From positions 186,001 through 250,000 of the forward strand of contig NZ_AKKV01000024.1 of NCBI RefSeq assembly GCF_000269865.1: a DNA stretch of 64,000 nucleotides, in the 5' to 3' direction. The notes beneath the pieces were generated by a model. That model was given only the letters and a program-made list of their open reading frames with translations. It was not told where the DNA came from and searched no databases. Shown piece after piece: positions 52,945 to 59,526 of this stretch (the first letter of the stretch is position 1; each line of letters opens with the position of its first letter). Both the position numbers and the translations under genes were made by a program. This stretch comes from Fictibacillus macauensis ZFHKF-1 (GTDB lineage: Bacteria > Bacillota > Bacilli > Bacillales > Fictibacillaceae).

Positions 52945-53526
52945 TTAGATAATGTCTTCCAAACAAAATGCGTTACATGGTATATCCTTGCAAAGTTCTA
53001 ATAACTTCTTTTGGCGTGCTTCGCTTCTCGTGACCCATAACAACGTTGGAAAGTACCCATAATCCTTATGATTTTGAAAAGCACCGCTCTCGTATAAAGC
53101 CTTATACTTTGCTATTTTAACCTTGTTGGCGCTCATGGCGTTTTGATTATCTACCTCTAACAAGTGCCATTTACCGCCCTTTTTAAAGATGGCATCCGCT
53201 ATAACCTTACCGCCTACTTTCATTTCGTTCTGCCACTGCTGCGGTTGGCTCGCAAAGATGTAAAACCAGTTACGCATAACATGATGATAAGCCTGTGGTG
53301 TCTTTTTACGTACAATTTCACTGCCGATCTGTTCGCGCCCTTCTTTTGATAAGTAATAAATCACATCGTTGCCTTCGCGGAAACTTGAGATATACGGCTT
53401 TAATAATTGAAGAATACGATTGGCGTTACGCTTGCTTTTAAGGTCATTTAAAATCCGTAATTGCTCCCTGGTCAGATAACCCCGTTTGTTCAAACATGAC
53501 AAAATCATTTCGTGTCTTGGATTCAT
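52945..53526 (-). CDS. Replication-relaxation family protein
   Basis: 193 residues. N-terminal winged-helix-like region (EMILSCLNKRGYLTREQLRIL, LLKPYISSFREGNDVIYYLS) and a C-terminal nuclease-like part (GKVIADAIFKKGGKWHLLEVDNQNAM) with the E-V-D core seen in the replication-relaxation family of Bacillus phages and plasmids. Biochemical role unproven. The ATG at 53524-53526, eight bases after GGAGG, is preferred to the GTG at 53532. Its first 83 bases overlap the 3' end of the FtsK-like gene, in another frame. Confidence 0.75.
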   Translation of the reverse strand: MNPRHEMILSCLNKRGYLTREQLRILNDLKSKRNANRILQLLKPYISSFREGNDVIYYLSKEGREQIGSEIVRKKTPQAYHHVMRNWFYIFASQPQQWQNEMKVGGKVIADAIFKKGGKWHLLEVDNQNAMSANKVKIAKYKALYESGAFQNHKDYGYFPTLLWVTRSEARQKKLLELCKDIPCNAFCLEDII

Positions 53527-54781
53527 TTGCACTTTCCTCCTGTTGTGGTTTTGATCTAATCACGATGTTAGGGCCTATAATCTGTTCCATTTCTTTGTCT
53601 GGCAGCCATGGTGTTTGTAAGGTGTATTTGTCGGCACCGCGTTTATAAATGGCTCTCCCTTTAATGTCAGGCAGTTTATCAGCACCGGGCGCATCTAATA
53701 TCGTCATACTGGCACTTGTGCCATCTACCCTAAAGCAAAGACGCGCATCGCTATTACGCTTGACTTGCACAGGCACTACATCAACGGTTGGATGCTGTGT
53801 AGCTGTTACAAGCTTGATTCCCTGTGATCTACCAAGACGCGCAATGTTAGAGAGCAGATATTCGCATTCCTCTTTTATTTTTTTAGTTTCCTTACACACT
53901 TCTTTTGCACTGGCCAGCTCTCCAATTTCATCAATCACAATAAAGTGGCGTTCCTTTATGCCTGCATCAATGACGTTTCTAGCGCCTTTTTCTTTCAATG
54001 TGGCTAGGGTTTCTTTCATCATGGCAACCACGTTTCGCAACGCTTCTAATGCTTCTTCTGGATGCTCTGCATAATCAACCACTTGCTTACAATTTCTAAA
54101 CCGGTCAAACTCAATGCCACCCTTTAAATCGATTAATGTAAACTTTGCATGTTCTGGCTGCGTGTATATAAAGTGACTGATAAACATATCTAAAAAGGAT
54201 GACTTACCGCCCCCTGTAGCTCCACCAACAAGCATATGAGGGATGGTGTCAAAGTCGTGGTATATGGTTTCATACCTTTCCGCACCAACTGGCACGCTCC
54301 AAGCTTTCTGGCCATCTAAATCTCTATACAGTACCTTTGTCGGTATTGCTGTGTTGTAGATCCGTATCTTCAATGTGCCATCATAAAGCAACTCAATTTC
54401 TTTTCGTGGCTTGTTGTTAATAAAGATTTTTTTAAGCTGCGGTCCTAACTTCTTTTTAAAATCCAGTTCTTTGAGCGCGCTGTAATTAAATGTGTACAGC
54501 TTGCTCTTGGCGTTTAAGCCATCCTCAATGACCTTTATTTTTTCTTCGTAATCTCCAAAACTGCGTCCTAATGGTATCCGATACACGTACTCTGTACCCC
54601 ATTTTTTTTTACGTTTTTTAAGTAATTGAGTGGTAAAGGTTTTTCCGCTCTTTGTAATGTTGAGCCCACTGTTCGTAAAAATCTGCTGTAATTTTTGAGA
54701 GTCAGCCGTTACCCCTCCCCCGCTTGATTTTACTTTTGCATAGATAGCAATGCTCCCCAACGCAATGGTCGAAACGATCAT
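53444..54781 (-). CDS. FtsK/SpoIIIE-type DNA translocase
   Basis: 445 residues. One short N-terminal hydrophobic segment (1-16), a linker domain (about 25-170), then a RecA-like motor: Walker A VGGATGGGKSS (about 185-195), LIDLKGGIEFDRF, Walker B FIVIDEIGEL (about 280-289) and RSQGIKLVTATQHPTVDVVP. It lacks the four-helix anchor and the C-terminal winged-helix (gamma) domain of chromosomal FtsK, so it resembles the coupling or transfer ATPases of conjugative elements and those of temperate Bacillus phages. TTAGGAGC before the ATG. First gene of the trio; divergent from the HTH gene. Confidence 0.85.
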   Translation of the reverse strand: MIVSTIALGSIAIYAKVKSSGGGVTADSQKLQQIFTNSGLNITKSGKTFTTQLLKKRKKKWGTEYVYRIPLGRSFGDYEEKIKVIEDGLNAKSKLYTFNYSALKELDFKKKLGPQLKKIFINNKPRKEIELLYDGTLKIRIYNTAIPTKVLYRDLDGQKAWSVPVGAERYETIYHDFDTIPHMLVGGATGGGKSSFLDMFISHFIYTQPEHAKFTLIDLKGGIEFDRFRNCKQVVDYAEHPEEALEALRNVVAMMKETLATLKEKGARNVIDAGIKERHFIVIDEIGELASAKEVCKETKKIKEECEYLLSNIARLGRSQGIKLVTATQHPTVDVVPVQVKRNSDARLCFRVDGTSASMTILDAPGADKLPDIKGRAIYKRGADKYTLQTPWLPDKEMEQIIGPNIVIRSKPQQEESANESKTRNDFVMFEQTGLSDQGAITDFK

Positions 54782-55023
54782 TTTATCAGCTCCTAAGTTG
54801 TGATGTTACGCCACCGCCTTTAGGTATTTATAAGGATAAATAAGTGCGACAATTGGGAAGAGTGGAGGATAAGCTTAAGGCGTTGGTGCTATTGATGTCC
54901 TGCACTTCCCACCACTATGTATAGGTGGGAAACTTGGCGTGCACCGTAATGGGCTATAACATAGGAATATAATAGGACAAGAATAATGATGTCTGTCCAC
55001 TAAAAAAATATTTTGAGCAGGAT
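54782..55023. other. Divergent control region between FtsK-like and HTH genes
   Basis: Contains a TCCCACC / GGTGGGA inverted repeat at 54907-54931, and a TATAAT at 54968-54973 that lacks a good -35 box. No gene seen. Likely holds the promoter of the minus-strand trio, which I cannot place. Confidence 0.35.
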
Positions 55024-55055
55024 TTGACATTTTTTAAAAGAAACCCTAATAGGGT
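55024..55055 (+). promoter_or_regulatory. Promoter with operator dyad before the HTH gene
   Basis: TTGACA (55024-55029), 17 bases, TAATAG (55047-55052). The -10 box lies inside a perfect dyad ACCCT-AAT-AGGGT (55043-55055), so binding there would block the promoter. Self-repression by the HTH protein is inferred. Confidence 0.65.
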
Positions 55056-55063
55056 GATGTGAA

Positions 55064-55276
55064 ATGGTAAAATTCAGATGCAATCTTGAGCACGTACTAA
55101 AAGATAGAGGAATTAAAAAAAGTTACGTTGCTGAGAAAGCCAAAATTAGTCGTTCTGGATTCAGTTTAATTGTTCAAGGTAAATCACTCCCTACACTTCC
55201 TGTTGCTATAAGGATAGGGAAAGTTTTGAATTTACCCATTGAGAAGATTTGGATTATTGAGGAGGAAGAAGATTGA
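55064..55276 (+). CDS. Cro/CI-type (XRE) helix-turn-helix protein
   Basis: 70 residues, a bare HTH_3 domain: LKDRGIKKSYVAEKAKISRS followed by GFSLIVQGKSLPTLPVAIRIG. Belongs to the small XRE regulators of phages. Stop overlaps the start of the lipoprotein gene (TTGA), so both are translated together. Probable local regulator of this pair and perhaps of the divergent trio. Whether it is the main phage repressor is unlikely, given its distance from the expected lysogeny region. Confidence 0.85.
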   Translation: MVKFRCNLEHVLKDRGIKKSYVAEKAKISRSGFSLIVQGKSLPTLPVAIRIGKVLNLPIEKIWIIEEEED

Positions 55277-56004
55277 AGATCATCAAGGGATTGTTCACAG
55301 GAGTATTGGCGCTTTCGTTACTTACAGCATGTAGTGAGTCAGCGTCTGAGAAAAAGGAAAGAGAAGAGCAGGAAGCTATTTCTGCAAGGCTGAAAAAGGT
55401 ATCCTATAATACGTTCCCAGACGAAAAGGATAAATGTATGGTGAGCGTACAAGCGAATACCAAAGACATTTCAGATTTAGCAGAACGTATGAAAGAGGAC
55501 TACTTAGATAATGGCAAGAATGGAGATTGCACAACAATGTATGTTATTGTTGGAGACGAATTTGATATGAATGATCAACCCAAAAAGAAGTTAGGATTTA
55601 TTCGAATAGCATTTAATGAAATGGCTGCAAAGAGATGGGGCATTCCTTGGAAAGATTATTATAAAGCTTCATGGGATGCAAAAAAATTCAATAATCCAGT
55701 GGTAAAAAAAGAAGAGCCGATATTGAATAATGACAAGGTAGAATTATCCTTACAATACACACCAGACAAACCATTTAAAAACCATCGTGACTCATTGCTT
55801 GTCTCTGGTGTAACAAATCCAAAAGCTACTGCAACGGTAAATGGTGAAGATGTTACTAAAACAATGAAAAATGGATACTTTTTTAAAGATGTTCCACTTA
55901 AAGTAGGGGATAACACCATTGTTATTAAAGCCATGTTAAAGGGCAAAGAAAAAACCATTAAGCTGAATGTTCATAGGAATACAAAAGAGGAAGATAATAA
56001 ATAA
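55273..56004 (+). CDS. Prophage-borne lipoprotein, unknown function
   Basis: 243 residues, TTG start coupled to the HTH gene (GGAGGAAGA site). Signal peptide with lipobox LLTAC (Cys about 20), a highly charged linker, a mixed region with two cysteines, and a C-terminal beta-sandwich-like region (LLVSGVTNPKATATVNGEDV, NGYFFKDVPLKVGDNTIVIK) resembling Ig-like or bacillopeptidase-type repeats. Expressed from a lysogeny-type promoter, it may be a lysogenic-conversion factor such as a superinfection-exclusion lipoprotein; this is inference only. Confidence 0.7.
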   Translation: MKIIKGLFTGVLALSLLTACSESASEKKEREEQEAISARLKKVSYNTFPDEKDKCMVSVQANTKDISDLAERMKEDYLDNGKNGDCTTMYVIVGDEFDMNDQPKKKLGFIRIAFNEMAAKRWGIPWKDYYKASWDAKKFNNPVVKKEEPILNNDKVELSLQYTPDKPFKNHRDSLLVSGVTNPKATATVNGEDVTKTMKNGYFFKDVPLKVGDNTIVIKAMLKGKEKTIKLNVHRNTKEEDNK

Positions 56005-56010
56005 TAGCGT

Positions 56011-56048
56011 AAAAGCTGGTGTCATTTCAAATGACGTCAGCTTTTTTT
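56011..56048 (+). terminator. Terminator after the lipoprotein gene, containing palindrome copy 1
   Basis: AAGCTG / CAGCTT outer arms around GTCATTTCAAATGAC (56021-56035), then TTTTTTT. Confidence 0.85.
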
Positions 56049-56050
56049 AA

Positions 56051-56312
56051 TCTGATACAAACATTGTTTGGGTCAGATATTGATGGTGTCGGTTTAAGCG
56101 ACGTCAGCTTATAGGGTGTCGGTAATAACTACACCCTATCAACAATGGCGAATGACGGCGTCATTTTAAATGCGTCATCAAAGGTGTTGTATTAAATACA
56201 GACCCTTGATTTTGTGTGTCCGTATTTCGGACGCACAAACCTATTAATTGAACTCGGGATGAATTTCGCCCCGAGTTCATTTTTCTTACTCCGTACGAAT
56301 TTCGTACAGAGT
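56051..56312. repeat. Run of adjacent inverted repeats between converging prophage operons
   Basis: Separate hairpins at 56051-56077 (TCTGA/TCAGA, CAAAC/GTTTG), 56111-56139 (ATAGGGTGT/ACACCCTAT), 56152-56178 (ATGACG/CGTCAT), 56213-56237 (GTCCG/CGGAC with TGTG/CACA), 56250-56278 (GAACTCGGG/CCCGAGTTC) and 56288-56312 (GTACGAA/TTCGTAC). A weaker one lies at 56179-56209. The fifth and sixth are followed by T-rich stretches and could be plus-strand terminators. No gene lies here. Confidence 0.75.
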
Positions 56313-56333
56313 TATTTTTAGTTTGGACAAAAG

Positions 56334-56370
56334 CAAAAAAGGCCCCCTCCAATTAAGGAGAGGGCTTTTT
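56334..56370 (-). terminator. Terminator of the prophage late operon
   Basis: AAAAAGCCCTCTCC / GGAGGGGGCCTTTTTT stem in the minus direction, 109 bases after the holin stop. Confidence 0.85.
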
Positions 56371-56434
56371 ACGTTCAATGGAGCTGGAATAGGGTTGGTA
56401 TTCATTATAACCAATTTGTAGAAAGAATAATACC

Positions 56435-56449
56435 GTCATTTGAAATGAC
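56435..56449. repeat. Palindrome GTCATTTGAAATGAC, copy 3
   Basis: Perfect 7+7 dyad identical in arms to the one at 56021-56035; a half-degenerate copy is GTCATTTTAAATGCGTC at 56160-56176. It lies between the holin stop and the late terminator, so it is transcribed. Confidence 0.7.
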
Positions 56450-56478
56450 TGTACGTTGTTTTGCTTTCCTACCAGCTT

Positions 56479-56757
56479 TTATAATTTTTTCTGTAGTGGC
56501 TCTTCTCGATCTAATGCCCTTTGGCTGTCACCTAATCCTTTAACGGTCGGGTCCTGCACAATGCCGAGCGACGCAAGTACGACAAAGACAGCATTGACCA
56601 CCGCAATCACCCAATCTTTAATGGCATCCGATAAAACAAAATCCGTTATGCCCACAGCGTGTGCACCAGTTAAAAGAAGCTCAACTAAAATAAAGACCTG
56701 CGCAATAAAGGCAGCTCTCCAAAGAGGGTTCTTAAATCTAATTTTCCAGTTAATCAT
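56479..56757 (-). CDS. Phage holin (phi LC3 type)
   Basis: 92 residues from the ATG at 56755-56757, whose A and T overlap the preceding stop (TAATG); GGAGAG upstream. Family sequence MINWKIRFKNPLWRAAFIAQ, a first hydrophobic helix and a second one (WVIAVVNAVFVVLASLGIVQDPTVKG), then a short charged tail. LC3-type holins permeabilise the membrane and release the endolysin. Last gene of the late operon. Confidence 0.85.
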   Translation of the reverse strand: MINWKIRFKNPLWRAAFIAQVFILVELLLTGAHAVGITDFVLSDAIKDWVIAVVNAVFVVLASLGIVQDPTVKGLGDSQRALDREEPLQKKL

Positions 56758-57335
56758 TATTTGTTCTCTCCTTCCGCTTGTTTGTAAACTTCCCAATCGT
56801 TCACATCACTTAAGATTTGGTCAATGCTGAAAACTGTATAACTAACCGTCTTCAATGTATCTTTGTTGAGTATGGCCACCATTGTTTTTTCATCTTCTTT
56901 TTTGCAACTACCGAATGATTCTTTTTTCAACTGATAAAGCTTTCCAGTCGATTTTTCCAATAGAATTTCATTTACTTTCAGTAAAGTGACCATATCAACG
57001 AATTTCATTTTTACACTCTCCCCTTTCTTTTCTCCTGCCTTTTCATCATCGGAAGGTTGTTTCCCTTGATTTTCCCACGCCGCTTTCATTGCAAGATTTT
57101 GTTTTGTTTGCGGGCTTAGAAGATTTTCAATCAACTTTTCTTTTGTGATTTTGCCATCTACAAATGATATTAACCACGTTATTAGCCCTACTTGGCCAAT
57201 TTCAATATGATTTAAAATATCTGCTTGTTCTTCCGTTAGAAAACCATGCTTTACTTCGCTATCGTTTGTTTTCATGTCATCTACGTTGTTTGTCATTAAC
57301 TCCACTAACAACTCTTTTGTGATTACATTACCCAT
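56757..57335 (-). CDS. Prophage protein of unknown function between endolysin and holin
   Basis: 192 residues, not recognised. Acidic and largely helical: N-terminal helices (ITKELLVELMTNNVDDM, TEEQADILNHIEIGQVG) then a lysine/glutamate linker (about 100-112) and a C-terminal domain beginning MKFVDMVTLLKVNEILLEKSTG. No signal or membrane segment. GGGAGGT site. Position in the lysis cassette could mean a role in lysis timing, or it may be a moron gene. Confidence 0.65.
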   Translation of the reverse strand: MGNVITKELLVELMTNNVDDMKTNDSEVKHGFLTEEQADILNHIEIGQVGLITWLISFVDGKITKEKLIENLLSPQTKQNLAMKAAWENQGKQPSDDEKAGEKKGESVKMKFVDMVTLLKVNEILLEKSTGKLYQLKKESFGSCKKEDEKTMVAILNKDTLKTVSYTVFSIDQILSDVNDWEVYKQAEGENK

Positions 57336-57359
57336 AAATAAAAACCTCCCAATTTTTAT

Positions 57360-58109
57360 TTAAAACATCATGTTCCAAGTGTCTAAACCGACAACGCCAT
57401 CAACGGCAAGGTTATGCGCTTTTTGATAAGCCATAACTGCTTTTTTCGTTTTTTCGCCAAACTCGCCATCGTCTTTTACACCTACAGCGTTTTGGATACG
57501 GCGAACGTCAATCCCTTTAGATCCAACTTTGAGCACCTTGCCTGGATATGGCACAATTGCAACGCCATCGCCTTTCATGCCACTTGGCTTTGGATGTGGT
57601 GTTTTCTTTACATTCGATACAGGCGTCCCGTCATATACAGATTCGAGAAATCCTTGCCAAGTAGGGCCCTTTTCCCCGCTTCGAAGATAACGAGGACAGT
57701 TTTTACCTGATGCCTTGTTATGTTGGATTACACCATCTTTTACCGTTTTGTACTTAGGGCGTAGGTACTTAACCAACTCAATGGCATTTGCCACCGCTTT
57801 TTTGTAATCCACCCCGTCATTTACGCAAATTTCAATACCGATAGCGTTGTTGTTATAAAAAGAGTTAGCAGCGTGCCAGCAGCGTGTACGATCATCAAAT
57901 GATTGAATAACTTCTTTGTCGTCCACTTGATAATGCCAAGATGCTTGACGGCTGTTACCATTCTTTTGCAAGTTCGCATGAGCCATGGCGTTAGCACCAC
58001 GTGCTGTATTGTCTGTTTCGTGAATAACAATATAGTCGCAAGTGTTATAACCATCAGACGTGACCTTTGCTTTCACATCAGCAGATACCAAAATCTTCTT
58101 AATTTCCAT
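57360..58109 (-). CDS. Endolysin, N-acetylmuramoyl-L-alanine amidase
   Basis: 249 residues. Amidase_2 domain (about 15-150): zinc ligand His in DYIVIHETDNTARGANAMAH, SWHYQVDDKEV, AIGIEICVN, and IQHNKASGKNCPRYL with His and Cys. Linker with prolines (about 170-182) and C-terminal peptidoglycan-binding domain 1 (about 190-249, IDVRRIQNAVGVKDDGEFG, VDGVVGLDTWNMMF). Cuts the amide bond between muramic acid and the stem peptide. GGGAGAG site. No signal peptide, so release depends on a holin. Confidence 0.93.
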   Translation of the reverse strand: MEIKKILVSADVKAKVTSDGYNTCDYIVIHETDNTARGANAMAHANLQKNGNSRQASWHYQVDDKEVIQSFDDRTRCWHAANSFYNNNAIGIEICVNDGVDYKKAVANAIELVKYLRPKYKTVKDGVIQHNKASGKNCPRYLRSGEKGPTWQGFLESVYDGTPVSNVKKTPHPKPSGMKGDGVAIVPYPGKVLKVGSKGIDVRRIQNAVGVKDDGEFGEKTKKAVMAYQKAHNLAVDGVVGLDTWNMMF

Positions 58110-58128
58110 AATCGACTCTCTCCCTTTA

Positions 58129-58491
58129 TTAAATTTTACCTGTCACAAATAGACCGATTAACGCAACAACTGCACCAACTACCACCTGCACTATAGATAC
58201 AACAAGGTTTTTCTTTGAGTCCCTGCGGTCTTTAGAGTTGATAAACGCATCAATCTTTTGATTTTGTTTGTCCGTTTTGTCATTAAACGTCTCAACTACC
58301 GTTTTAATATCGGTCATGGTTTGTGACATAAAGCCGATAGTTTGGTCTATCCGCTGTGTCATGTTTTCCGTCATCATGATCCGTCGCTCCAAATCCTTCA
58401 ATTCTTCCCGCATTTCCGCTTTAAATTCATTGAAGTCTCGCCGATTGTTTTTGATTTGCTCACTTAAGACTGCGTTTGTCGGCTCCCCCAT
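58129..58491 (-). CDS. XhlA-like (haemolysin XhlA) membrane-associated protein
   Basis: 120 residues from the ATG at 58489-58491; AAAGGAAG lies 12 bases before. Charged coiled coil (about 10-75, NRRDFNEFKAEMREELKDLERR) and one C-terminal membrane helix (LVVSIVQVVVGAVVALIGLFV). Same design as XhlA of B. subtilis PBSX, which works with holin and amidase in lysis. Overlaps the preceding membrane gene by 32 bases. Confidence 0.82.
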   Translation of the reverse strand: MGEPTNAVLSEQIKNNRRDFNEFKAEMREELKDLERRIMMTENMTQRIDQTIGFMSQTMTDIKTVVETFNDKTDKQNQKIDAFINSKDRRDSKKNLVVSIVQVVVGAVVALIGLFVTGKI

Positions 58492-58858
58492 TTTTTGCAC
58501 CCACTTCCTTTGACATCCACAGGCATAATATCCCGTATCCGCTGTAAGCAACGGCGCCAGTGTTCCAATTGATGTGGTCATTACCTACAAGCAGGCATAC
58601 AGATACAAACACCCAAAAAACAGCTGACAGGATTAAGCCCATTTTTCTGATTTTTATATTGTCCAAGGCGATCCCTACGATTTTGATTAATGCCAAAGTT
58701 AAGGTGATCACTCCAAATATCCACTCATCGGCAACGGAATCCATAACGCCCCAAGATCCTGTGTTACCGCTAAATAGTCGGGGATTGGAAAACAAAGCTA
58801 CCGCCCACCCGAGACTGACATAAGTCACAATAATTTCTACTGCTGTTATTTGGCGCAC
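58460..58858 (-). CDS. Prophage membrane protein, possible holin or antiholin
   Basis: 132 residues with four hydrophobic helices (about 8-25, 45-65, 72-92, 100-118). GTG start with AAGGGAG nine bases upstream. Not assigned to a holin family, but it heads the lysis genes and overlaps the XhlA-like gene. An alternative is an unrelated membrane moron. Confidence 0.6.
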   Translation of the reverse strand: MRQITAVEIIVTYVSLGWAVALFSNPRLFSGNTGSWGVMDSVADEWIFGVITLTLALIKIVGIALDNIKIRKMGLILSAVFWVFVSVCLLVGNDHINWNTGAVAYSGYGILCLWMSKEVGAKNGGADKRSLK

Positions 58859-58937
58859 CGATAAAAACTCCCTTCTAATTGCCCCCTATACACCCGTCGT
58901 TCTCTACACGCTCCCCACCTCCTTTCAGTGAAAGTAC

Positions 58938-59513
58938 TTACCAAGTTATAGCTCGTACCTCTTCCACAGTTGTAGCTGCTTGAAGGATTGGATAAAGAAC
59001 ATCGCGATACTTCGCAATTTTTTCCTCTTTGTGGTCAGCGATAACAACAAGAAGATCGTCCATGATTGATAGAGTAATAGGAATACGTGTGTAATTGCCC
59101 AGACCCAATGCCCCTGTACCGCTTGATACAATTTGCACCGTCCACATGATTGATTTTTTTAATCCCTTGCTAAGTAAGCGTTCTGCCGCTTGGAAGTTAA
59201 ATTGTGCATCCATGTCAAAAGCAAAGTGATATTCAACGCCATTGATGGTGTGATTAAAGCCTGCGGTGATTTCCGCATTACATGCATCATTAATTTCTCT
59301 GTCCTTCGCTTCTTTTTCGTTTTGCAAATAAAACTCATAATCAAAAACAAGCTTGCCATCCTCCATTTTGTAGTTGTACGGATCCGTCCGCAAAAACAAA
59401 TCATCAGCTGGCATATCGTAAGGAATCGTGGTTTCTTGTGGTGTCGATGACCATCCACCGATACGGCCATTTTCTCTTACCCATAAATGAATTGTAATGA
59501 TGTTGTTATCCAT
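58938..59513 (-). CDS. Phage tail-associated protein with DUF4376-like C-terminus
   Basis: 191 residues. The N-terminal 60 residues resemble tail-fibre accessory segments (DNNIITIHLWVRENGRIGG). The C-terminal half (about 85-190) has INGVEYHFAFDMDAQFNFQA and MDDLLVVIADHKEEKIAKYR, typical of DUF4376 domains at the ends of tail-fibre proteins or chaperones. AAAGGAGA site. Between the DUF859 tail protein and the lysis genes. Confidence 0.65.
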   Translation of the reverse strand: MDNNIITIHLWVRENGRIGGWSSTPQETTIPYDMPADDLFLRTDPYNYKMEDGKLVFDYEFYLQNEKEAKDREINDACNAEITAGFNHTINGVEYHFAFDMDAQFNFQAAERLLSKGLKKSIMWTVQIVSSGTGALGLGNYTRIPITLSIMDDLLVVIADHKEEKIAKYRDVLYPILQAATTVEEVRAITW

Positions 59514-59526
59514 TGGTTAATCTCCT

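Noticed and set aside
53649-54074. 141-codon plus-strand frame
   Set aside because: Lies wholly opposite the motor domain of the FtsK-like gene; no ribosome site.
54782-55063. Small RNA between the FtsK-like and HTH genes
   Set aside because: One inverted repeat is present but there is no T-tract and no clear promoter to support a defined RNA.
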